Below are positions 57,352 through 64,000 of a stretch of DNA of 64,000 bases, piece by piece (the stretch's first letter is position 1; every line of letters starts with the position of its first letter). The notes beneath the pieces were generated by a model. That model had not been told where the DNA came from. It saw nothing but the letters and a program-made list of their open reading frames with translations, and made no database searches. The DNA is from Lachnospiraceae bacterium (GTDB lineage: Bacteria; Bacillota; Clostridia; Lachnospirales; Lachnospiraceae): positions 372,001 to 436,000 of the forward strand of contig FUZG01000002.1 of the NCBI GenBank assembly GCA_900168235.1, read 5' to 3'. Both the position numbers and the translations under genes were made by a program.

Positions 57352-59624
57352 AAAGACCAATGGCATGGATGGGGATACTTGTCCTCATCCCGGTCCTTTT
57401 TCTCATGCGGCTCCGTCCCGTAAGAGAGGCGCCGCCGCCAAAACCTCCGGATTCAGAGGTGACTCTGGTCGGAACCCTGCATGAAAGACAGCAAAAAAAC
57501 GATTCTTTTATTCTGTATCTATCAGATGCCCATGTGACAGATCTCACATATTCGGGCAAAAAATCTGCGAATGAAAATAAAACAACGTATCAGGGAGTCC
57601 AGTTGTGGGTAAAGGATACTTCATATGAGAAACTGCCTGAGATCGGGGAAAAGATCGAAGTCATGGGAAAGGTGTCGCTTTTTCCTGAAGCCCGTAATCC
57701 CGGTGAGTTTGATCTAAGGACCTATTATCATTTAAGAGGCGTGAACTTCCGGCTTTTTGACTGTCGGATAATCAGGAGATCAGGACACGGAAAGATTGTG
57801 CCTGAACTATTGCAGAGACTCAAAGAATGGATGGGTTCTTCTCTTGACAGGCATCTCACAGAGGATGAAGCAGGTGTCATAAAGGCGATGATCCTTGGGA
57901 ACAGAGCATCACTTTCTGATGAAGTGAGGGGGCTTTACCAAAGGAATGGAATAGCCCATGTGCTTAGTATCTCCGGGCTTCACATATCAATGCTCGGATA
58001 CGGTCTGTACAGAGTATTAAAAAAGCTGCGTGCAGGAACAGGTATTTCTTCTGTGGTGTCCATAGTGTTTATCTCAGCGTATGCCCAGATGACAGGCGGC
58101 AGTACTTCGGTATTAAGAGCACTTTTCATGTTTATCATATGCATAGGCGCAGATATTTTCGGCAGGACCTACGATATGCTGAGCGCATTGTCTGTGTCGC
58201 TTCTGATACTTTTACTCAGTAATCCGCTCATGGTTTTTGACGCGGGATTTATGCTGTCATTTACAGCAGTTCTTGGAATAGCTCTTCTTAATCCTTGGGT
58301 CATGAGATTTTTACCCAAAATAAAAGGGAGAAAAGGAGAAATACTTTCAACCATATCTGTAAGTCTTTCCATACAGTTATTTACACTTCCGGTGGTTCTT
58401 TATTTCTTTTATCAGATTCCGTTACTTTCAATTCCATTAAATCTCGTACTTATCCCATTTATGGGAGTACTCATAGTGTCAGCGATCTTGCTGGCGGTTC
58501 TTGGGAACCTGCTCTGGTTTCCGGGTTTTCCATTAGTTTTCACATGCAGGGCAATACTGCTCATTTATGAAAAGGGGTGCAGATTATGCGACACCATACC
58601 CGGAGGGACGCTGATACTTGGGCGTCCTTCAGCGGTGCAGATATTTTTTTACTATGCGGTTCTGTTGTTTCTGGTATCAGGCTCCGCAGAAAAGCTTTTA
58701 AGAAGGATAAAGCGTGCTTCATGGCGGAAGGCTGTGGAGCTCAGCATCATCATACCTATGCTCATAGTGCTTTCTTTCCGCCCGCCAGACGGACTCATGA
58801 TAACCATGCTGGATATCGGTCAGGGAGACAGCATACTTATAAAAAGTCCTGCGGGGACCACGTACCTCATCGACTGCGGGAGCACGACAGAAAAGGATAT
58901 CGCGCGGTACCGTGTGATTCCGGCGATGAGATCAATGGGCCTCCGGGATATCGACTACTGCATCATGACCCATCCTGATCTGGATCATATCTCAGGCTTT
59001 ACAGAGATGTTTGAAATGGATCCGTCAGAGAGACTTCCTGTACATTTTTTTGTGATGCCTGTTATGAGTAAGCCTGAAAAGGCATATACGGAGCTTGAAA
59101 AGTCGGCAGAAAAAGCCGGAGCAAAGGTGCTTAAGATATCACGGGGGCAGGTCTTTAAGGACGGAGATACGGAAATAAGCTGTCTTCACCCGGGGAAGGG
59201 CTTTACAGCGGATGATGTGAATGAATACTCAACGGTGCTAGAGCTGAAATACAAGGGATTTAAGGCGCTTTTCACAGGAGATATTCAGGGGGAAGGCGAA
59301 AAAGAGCTGACGCGGATACTGGAAAAAGAGGGAAGGATTGACCTATTAAAGGTTGCCCATCATGGTTCAAAAAATTCAACACCGTCGGAATTGCTTTTAG
59401 ATATAAAACCCCGGATAGCGCTGATATCCGCAGGAAAGGACAATTCCTACGGGCACCCGCACAAAGAGACATTGGAACGGTTAAGGGACATAGATGCGGA
59501 TATTTATACGACCATAGACTGCGGTGCCGTCACCATTAAAACAGACGGGAAAAACATAAGGCTCAAAACTTTTTTGAGTCGTGAAGAAATAGATACAGGA
59601 GATGATTATGAGGAACAGAAATAG
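57348..59624 (+). CDS. comEC: ComEC/Rec2 competence channel protein
   Basis: Multi-pass membrane channel for transport of single-stranded DNA during natural transformation, 758 aa. An N-terminal DUF4131-type OB segment (about 35-150) is followed by the Competence domain with many helices (about 185-460; signature HVLSISGLHISMLGYG) and a C-terminal metallo-beta-lactamase domain (about 480-735) with TMLDIGQGDSILI, H542-x-D544-x-D546-H547 (MTHPDLDHISG) and VAHHGSKNSTP, suggesting nuclease function. Start is TTG at 57348, overlapping the GerMN stop (TTGA), with AAAGGA 9 bases upstream; ATG at 57360 is an alternative. Confidence 0.95.
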   Translation: MKRPMAWMGILVLIPVLFLMRLRPVREAPPPKPPDSEVTLVGTLHERQQKNDSFILYLSDAHVTDLTYSGKKSANENKTTYQGVQLWVKDTSYEKLPEIGEKIEVMGKVSLFPEARNPGEFDLRTYYHLRGVNFRLFDCRIIRRSGHGKIVPELLQRLKEWMGSSLDRHLTEDEAGVIKAMILGNRASLSDEVRGLYQRNGIAHVLSISGLHISMLGYGLYRVLKKLRAGTGISSVVSIVFISAYAQMTGGSTSVLRALFMFIICIGADIFGRTYDMLSALSVSLLILLLSNPLMVFDAGFMLSFTAVLGIALLNPWVMRFLPKIKGRKGEILSTISVSLSIQLFTLPVVLYFFYQIPLLSIPLNLVLIPFMGVLIVSAILLAVLGNLLWFPGFPLVFTCRAILLIYEKGCRLCDTIPGGTLILGRPSAVQIFFYYAVLLFLVSGSAEKLLRRIKRASWRKAVELSIIIPMLIVLSFRPPDGLMITMLDIGQGDSILIKSPAGTTYLIDCGSTTEKDIARYRVIPAMRSMGLRDIDYCIMTHPDLDHISGFTEMFEMDPSERLPVHFFVMPVMSKPEKAYTELEKSAEKAGAKVLKISRGQVFKDGDTEISCLHPGKGFTADDVNEYSTVLELKYKGFKALFTGDIQGEGEKELTRILEKEGRIDLLKVAHHGSKNSTPSELLLDIKPRIALISAGKDNSYGHPHKETLERLRDIDADIYTTIDCGAVTIKTDGKNIRLKTFLSREEIDTGDDYEEQK

Positions 59625-60663
59625 ATTTGAAAAAACTGCGATAGGAGCAGTGATCGGAGTAATGGCAATGGGAATGTTATTCCCTGCAAATGTAATGGCT
59701 GATGATAATTCAGTGAGTCAAAACCAGTCTCAGCATGGGATGGGAGATGAAGACAGTTCGGACAGGAATGAGGAGCGTGAAAAACCGAAGGATAATGATG
59801 CGCCTTCTATATCAATAAGAGGTCAGGAAGCGGATGAGGTAAGAGGGATAGTAACTATCTCTGTCCACGCGGAGGACTCGGGTACAGGAATAGTGTCATT
59901 ATCATGGCAGAATGATGATATATGCGTTCCTGCGAGAATCATGGAGTCAGGTGATGGACAGCACTCTGTGGACCGGAAAGTAACCGTAGAGAAGGATGGA
60001 GACTATTCCTTTTTCGCAGAGGACGGAGCAGGCAACAGGTCGTCACAGTCAGTGAGGGTCACAGTGGTTAAAAGACGCGAGGAAGTGAAGGATACTCCGC
60101 AGGATAAAAAGGCTGACTCGGGAGAAAGCTTAGGTAATACCACTCAGAGCAGTCCTGATACTACGGATATCCCGGATAAACTTCCAACAGTACCTGCCCC
60201 TGAAGCAGCCACCGCACCGAAAAAAGAGAGTGCCATTCCTGAGAAAACACACGATAAATCCGACAAGACCTTAAGAGATGCAAAAAAAGGGACATCATCT
60301 AAGGATAGATCAGGAAAGAAATCAGATAAAACTACAGAGAAAAAGCAGGAGAAGGACACAGTATCCGAGGATTACGTACCGTTCATAGCCTGGGATGATT
60401 CCGACGATGATCAGGACACGAACGATGAAGCCATATCCTTTAACGGAGCAGACCGTGGTATCACAGACCGTGACCAGGCAGAAAATGACTCACTCGAAAG
60501 ATACTTCGCAGAAATGAACGACCAATCCGAGGCAGCATCCGCCCCGCATGCAGACGAAAAGCCGATATCAGGCATCATCGTAGGCTTCCTCATAGTCCTC
60601 GCGCTGGCATCAGTGTCCATCTTCACCCTCCTCAAAAAGCAGATACTTAGCCTGCCGAAATGA
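59608..60663 (+). CDS. Secreted, tail-anchored low-complexity surface protein
   Basis: A 351-residue exported protein. A signal peptide (about residues 1-32) ends with PANVMA before DDNSVS. An acidic linker leads to one Ig-like beta domain (about 65-155: PSISIRGQEADEVRGIVTIS, and DGDYSFFAEDGAGNRSSQSV), then about 150 residues of Pro/Lys/Asp/Ser-rich low complexity, and a C-terminal membrane helix (about 325-345, ISGIIVGFLIVLALASVSIF) followed by lysines. There is no LPXTG. The gene overlaps the end of comEC by 17 bases, with AGGAG 6 bases before the ATG at 59608. Function unknown; the overlap suggests co-expression with comEC. Confidence 0.85.
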   Translation: MRNRNRFEKTAIGAVIGVMAMGMLFPANVMADDNSVSQNQSQHGMGDEDSSDRNEEREKPKDNDAPSISIRGQEADEVRGIVTISVHAEDSGTGIVSLSWQNDDICVPARIMESGDGQHSVDRKVTVEKDGDYSFFAEDGAGNRSSQSVRVTVVKRREEVKDTPQDKKADSGESLGNTTQSSPDTTDIPDKLPTVPAPEAATAPKKESAIPEKTHDKSDKTLRDAKKGTSSKDRSGKKSDKTTEKKQEKDTVSEDYVPFIAWDDSDDDQDTNDEAISFNGADRGITDRDQAENDSLERYFAEMNDQSEAASAPHADEKPISGIIVGFLIVLALASVSIFTLLKKQILSLPK

Positions 60664-60777
60664 TGATGTTTTGGAAACAACGCCCTACGTCTCCGTCACT
60701 GATTAAAAACAAATATCGGCGCAGTAGCTGCACACTAAAGCTTGACGATAAATTGAAGCTGTGCGAAGATAAAGTTT

Positions 60778-61776
60778 ATGAATGAGGTCGCACAGGACAT
60801 AAAAAATCAAGACTTTAAGAGAGTCTACCTTCTCTGCGGAGAAGAAGCCTATCTGCGAGAGTTATATAGAAAAAAGCTGATCGATGCTGTAACGCCGCCG
60901 GGCGATACCATGAACACTGCCTTCTTTTCCGGGAAGGACATCAACATCGCTTCTCTGATCGACCTCGGAGAAACGATGCCGTTTATGGCGCCGAGGCGGC
61001 TTATTGTTGTGGATGGCAGCGGGCTCTTCAAAGGGGCTGTCGAAGATCGGTTTGTAGACTATATGTCGAACATTCCCGAAGATACGGTTTTTGTTTTTAA
61101 TGAGACAGAAGTAGATAAACGAAGCCGTATGTATAAAGCTGTCCAAAAAAATGGACATGTGGCAGAATGCGGCGTACAGGACGAAAAAGCGCTGAAGCTC
61201 TGGCTCGCAAAGCTCCTTGATTCAGAAGGAAAAAAAGTCAGAGGGTCAACGCTGGAGCGAATGATCGCTGTCTGCGGAACAGACATGAACAATCTGCAGA
61301 ACGAAGCATGGAAGCTCATTTCCTATACAGGCGACCGTGATGTGGTAGAAGACGCGGATATCGATGCCATCTGTACCCCTCAGATATCAAATGCGATCTT
61401 TGATATGGTAGATGCCATCGCAAACGGCAGACAGAAGCAGGCGCTGGATCTTTACTATGACATGCTCCTCTTAAAAGAACCGCCGATGAGGATACTTTAT
61501 ATGATAGCGAGAGAATTTAATCTCCTGCTTCAGACACGGGTCATGGCAGAACGGCGTGCATCCAATAAAGAAATTGCCGGTGCGGTAAAGATAAATCCTT
61601 ACTTTGTAAGAAAATATATAGAAACTTCTTCCAGATATAAAACAGAAGAGCTCAGGCAGGCATTAAAAGACTGCGTCTCTGCGGAAGAAGATGTAAAGAC
61701 GGGAAAGATCGCTGATAAACTGAGCGTAGAATTATTGATCGTCAAATACTCCGGGGGACAGAAAGCAATAGGTTAA
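60778..61776 (+). CDS. holA: DNA polymerase III subunit delta
   Basis: Clamp-loader subunit that opens the sliding clamp, 332 aa. The N-terminal DQDFKRVYLLCGEEAYL-like segment (KNQDFKRVYLLCGEEAYLRE) is the HolA opening; MPFMAPRRLIVVDGSGLF and the central NNLQNEAWKLISYTGDRD follow, and the C-terminal collar is helical (MRILYMIAREFNLLLQTRVM). comEC-holA neighbourhood is a standard Firmicutes arrangement. No good Shine-Dalgarno is seen directly before the ATG, but the family start agrees. Confidence 0.93.
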   Translation: MNEVAQDIKNQDFKRVYLLCGEEAYLRELYRKKLIDAVTPPGDTMNTAFFSGKDINIASLIDLGETMPFMAPRRLIVVDGSGLFKGAVEDRFVDYMSNIPEDTVFVFNETEVDKRSRMYKAVQKNGHVAECGVQDEKALKLWLAKLLDSEGKKVRGSTLERMIAVCGTDMNNLQNEAWKLISYTGDRDVVEDADIDAICTPQISNAIFDMVDAIANGRQKQALDLYYDMLLLKEPPMRILYMIAREFNLLLQTRVMAERRASNKEIAGAVKINPYFVRKYIETSSRYKTEELRQALKDCVSAEEDVKTGKIADKLSVELLIVKYSGGQKAIG

Positions 61777-61818
61777 AGTCCTGCTTGGGGAGATCATATT
61801 TAGAAAGAGAGGTCTGAT

Positions 61819-62382
61819 ATGCGAGAAACTCCAAAGCGCGGCGAATTTTACCGCGATATCGAGGGAAATGAATACGAGATCCTTGCAAGAGCACGTCATA
61901 CAGAAACGTATGAGGAACTGGTGGTTTATATAGCATCTGATGGTGCGGGAAAAGCACTTGCCTGTCCGCTCACGGATTTCATGAAGAGAGTAGACCGCAG
62001 TAAGCATCCCAATACAAAAGCAGAGTACTGTTTTGAAAAAGTCGAGGATATCAAGGATGCGGATAACGGGATATCAGAACCTGTTGTTTTGGATAAAGAA
62101 TCTCTTGATACAGGATATGCTCCTAAGGCTCATGAGGACAATTCCGAAAGTGATGATGAGATATCACCTGAGCTTTTAAGATTCCTCGAAGCAGACGGAC
62201 CGGAAGCAAAGCTGGATGTTCTCGAAAAGATCCGTACAAAGCTCACAGATGAAACTATCGATGCGATAGCAGTTTCGCTCGATACGGAGATCCGGCAGGG
62301 AGATGTCATGGACCGCTATTCAGAACTTAGAGAGTATCTTCTCATGACTGTCCGTTTTGAGGGCAGCCGTCTTAGAAGCTGA
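61819..62382 (+). CDS. DUF1653 domain protein with extra C-terminal domain
   Basis: A 187-residue soluble protein. Residues 1-72 are a DUF1653 domain: PKRGEFYRDIEGNEYEILAR, then ETYEELVVYIASDGAG and PLTDFMKRVD. About 40 acidic linker residues follow, and a small helical C-terminal domain (about 113-187, LLRFLEADGPEAKLDVLEKI) which many Lachnospiraceae versions carry. Function unknown. GAAAGAGG precedes the ATG. Confidence 0.87.
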   Translation: MRETPKRGEFYRDIEGNEYEILARARHTETYEELVVYIASDGAGKALACPLTDFMKRVDRSKHPNTKAEYCFEKVEDIKDADNGISEPVVLDKESLDTGYAPKAHEDNSESDDEISPELLRFLEADGPEAKLDVLEKIRTKLTDETIDAIAVSLDTEIRQGDVMDRYSELREYLLMTVRFEGSRLRS

Positions 62383-62403
62383 GGAAAGGATTTTATCGGA
62401 GTT

Positions 62404-63420
62404 ATGAAATTATTGTCATTTGCTGTGCCCTGCTACAATTCAGAGGCATATATGCGTCACTGTATCGATTCACTCCTGCCCGGAGGTGAAGACGTAGAAA
62501 TTCTTATCGTTGATGATGGTTCCACTGATAAAACAGCGGAGATCGCTGATGAGTACGAGAGAAAATATCCGGGAATATGCAGGGCAATCCATCAGGAAAA
62601 CGGCGGTCACGGTGAGGCTGTGAACGCAGGTATCCGCAATGCAAGGGGAATGTATTTTAAGGTTGTGGATTCTGATGACTGGGTTGACGGAGATGCATAT
62701 AAGAGAGTTCTCGAGACTCTTTCCGAGATCGTAAAAGGCGACACAGTCCTTGACCTTATGGTATGCAACTTCGTATATGAAAAGCAGGGAGCAAAGCACC
62801 GTAAAGTCATGACCTATCGTTTTGCACTTCCTGCAAATGAAATGGTCACATGGGACGGCGTGAGACACTTCCATAAGGGACAGTATCTCCTCATGCATTC
62901 GGTTATCTACCGCACAAAGCTCTTGAGAGAGTGTGGTCTGGAGCTTCCGAAGCATACATTCTACGTAGACAATATCTTTGTATTTGAACCGCTTCCTTAT
63001 GTCCGCACCATCTATTACCTGAATGTGAATTTCTACCGCTACTTTATCGGAAGAGATGATCAGTCCGTAAATGAGAAAGTAATGATCGGACGGGTGGATC
63101 AGCAGATCCGTGTAAATAAGCTCATGATCGATTATTTAGCGGGACGCAATATCCCGCATAGAAAGCTCAGAAAGTATATGCGCAGCTATCTTGATATCAT
63201 GATGACAATATCGTCCATCATGCTGATACGCGCAGAAACTCCTGAAGCACTTGAGAAGAAAGCAGCTCTCTGGGAATATTTAAGAGAGAAGGATCTGGTG
63301 CTTTACTTACAGATCCGTCACGGACTTCTGGGACGTGCAGTAAACCTGCCGGGAAGATCCGGAAGAAAGATAACAGTAGGCGGATACAAGCTCGCTCACT
63401 GGTTCGTTGGATTTAATTAA
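62404..63420 (+). CDS. Family 2 glycosyltransferase
   Basis: A 338-residue GT-A glycosyltransferase, probably cytoplasmic. The nucleotide-sugar binding opening is LLSFAVPCYNSEAYM, EILIVDDGSTDKT; the metal motif is VVDSDDWVD with D89-x-D91; ENGGHGEAVNAGIRNARG is the acceptor-side loop. Unlike the GT2 domain at 8.8 kb it has no fused partner. Polysaccharide or teichoic-acid-type polymer synthesis is likely by family; the substrate is unknown. It is closed by a terminator. Confidence 0.92.
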   Translation: MKLLSFAVPCYNSEAYMRHCIDSLLPGGEDVEILIVDDGSTDKTAEIADEYERKYPGICRAIHQENGGHGEAVNAGIRNARGMYFKVVDSDDWVDGDAYKRVLETLSEIVKGDTVLDLMVCNFVYEKQGAKHRKVMTYRFALPANEMVTWDGVRHFHKGQYLLMHSVIYRTKLLRECGLELPKHTFYVDNIFVFEPLPYVRTIYYLNVNFYRYFIGRDDQSVNEKVMIGRVDQQIRVNKLMIDYLAGRNIPHRKLRKYMRSYLDIMMTISSIMLIRAETPEALEKKAALWEYLREKDLVLYLQIRHGLLGRAVNLPGRSGRKITVGGYKLAHWFVGFN

Positions 63421-63436
63421 TAAATAAAGATAAAAA

Positions 63437-63478
63437 ATCACCCGCCCTGTTCAGAAATGGACTGGGCGGGTGATCTTG
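63437..63478. terminator. Bidirectional intrinsic terminator
   Basis: Perfect 11-bp stem ATCACCCGCCC (63437-63447) and GGGCGGGTGAT (63464-63474) between converging genes, with A-run before and T-rich end after. Confidence 0.88.
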
Positions 63479-63493
63479 TATTATGTTCAGTTT

Positions 63494-64000
63494 TTATCCC
63501 ATCTCGCCTTCGTTGGCGGCACGCTCCGGGCGAGGCACGCGGAGACGCTCGATAACTGCCTGATAGTCGACCACGTATACGAGGAGATACATCACCGTTG
63601 CAAGGATAAATGCGCTTGCCACATCGAAAATGGAGTGCTGTTTTAAGAGCATTGTTGCAAGGATGATAGATATACAGAGAATCAGTGAGCTGTTCCTGAT
63701 GACAGGTTTACGGCTTAGTCTCTCTGAATGGAGAACTGCGAAATGAGCTCCGAGAGAGTTGTAAACGTGGATACTCGGGAACAGGTTCGTCGGCGTATCA
63801 GTGTGGTAGAGCCTGAGAACAAGCTGGGTAAAGATGTTGTTCCTCGGGAAGACTACCGGACGGAGCTGGCATCCGTTGGGATATATCGTGGATATCAGCA
63901 GGAATAATGTCATACCGACACACAGGAATATGACCGTCTTGTAGTAATCAGTTTTATTAGTAAAGATCGTATAGGCGACAACTCCGGATACATAGAAGAA
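63494..64000 (-). CDS. PAP2-superfamily membrane phosphatase, 5' end outside window
   Basis: The minus-strand frame is open from the right window edge to the stop at 63494, so the N-terminus is missing. At least 168 residues are visible. Motifs of the PAP2 phosphatase/phosphotransferase family are present: QLRPVVFP (motif 1 end), NLFPSIHVYNSLGAH (motif 2, PSxH) and LLKQHSIFDVASAF (motif 3, HxxxD), with helices between them. Members act on lipid phosphates, for example undecaprenyl or phosphatidate phosphates, at the outer face of the membrane. The last residues are charged and cytoplasmic (RVPRPERAANEG). Confidence 0.85.
   Translation of the reverse strand, partial: FFYVSGVVAYTIFTNKTDYYKTVIFLCVGMTLFLLISTIYPNGCQLRPVVFPRNNIFTQLVLRLYHTDTPTNLFPSIHVYNSLGAHFAVLHSERLSRKPVIRNSSLILCISIILATMLLKQHSIFDVASAFILATVMYLLVYVVDYQAVIERLRVPRPERAANEGEMG

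Noticed and set aside
58577-58978. 133-codon frame inside comEC
   Set aside because: Out-of-frame reading of the comEC gene; the protein has no signature, while the comEC frame is continuous through the lactamase motifs.
1-64000. CRISPR arrays, tRNA and rRNA genes
   Set aside because: No regularly spaced repeats with unique spacers, no cloverleaf with GTTCRA arm, and no rRNA core sequence were seen; the only tandem repeats are those in the His-rich gene, the lipoprotein linker and the 12-bp operator array.

Overview
The window looks like chromosomal DNA from a motile, anaerobic clostridium of the Lachnospiraceae type. Evidence: pyruvate phosphate dikinase behind its own strong promoter, a glutaminyl-tRNA synthetase, the tig-clpP-clpX/lon-engB order, a CIRCE element, A/G-rich Shine-Dalgarno sites, TTGACA/TATAAT and extended -10 promoters, a sigma-D-like promoter before a chemoreceptor, and small proteins of families common in that group. 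I see no rRNA, tRNA, CRISPR array, prophage or complete insertion sequence. Genus assignment is inference.

Layout. 1-5000: tail of a membrane protein, two unrecognised small proteins, glnS, a DUF2225 zinc protein and a small anchored acidic protein. 5-11 kb: a parvulin-type lipoprotein, a 146-bp MITE-like insertion, CIRCE-controlled htpG and an unusual glycosyltransferase/GH3 fusion. 11-15 kb (minus strand): a class A penicillin-binding protein and an rRNA pseudouridine synthase. 15-21 kb: ppdK, a chemoreceptor, a 600-bp structured spacer and an AIM24-family gene. 21-27.3 kb: a sugar ABC transporter (binding protein, two permeases, no ATPase), malQ and a LacI-type regulator, with a tandem 12-bp operator-like array in front. 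27.4-37.4 kb: CYTH and DJ-1 proteins, the proteostasis block tig-clpP-clpX, lon-engB, then two CobW-type metal GTPases, one with a histidine-rich tandem repeat and one fused to a YcgQ-like domain. 37.4-43.6 kb: a DUF3810 membrane zincin, a GT-C type glycosyltransferase, an SbcD-like protein with degraded active site paired with a membrane-spanning SbcC/YhaN-like ATPase, and an S1-domain protein. 43.7-47 kb: small membrane proteins, a DegV protein and a LytTR regulator. 47-53.5 kb: arginine biosynthesis, argG divergent from argC-GNAT-argJ-argB-argD. 53.6-61.8 kb: a competence-type DNA-uptake cluster (comEA, two-component system, GerMN protein, comEC, a tail-anchored surface protein, holA). 61.8-64 kb: DUF1653 protein, glycosyltransferase and a PAP2 phosphatase cut by the window edge.

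The most notable structures outside genes are: (1) a MITE-like element with 11-bp terminal inverted repeats and a perfect 8-bp target duplication that shares bases with the htpG CIRCE element; (2) a dispersed hairpin repeat, five copies in four places, always same-strand and always a few bases after an intrinsic terminator; (3) a structured spacer at 19.9-20.3 kb; (4) the 12-bp operator array before the sugar transporter. Among proteins, the GT2-GH3 fusion, the degraded SbcD-like/membrane ATPase pair and the twin metal GTPases deserve follow-up.
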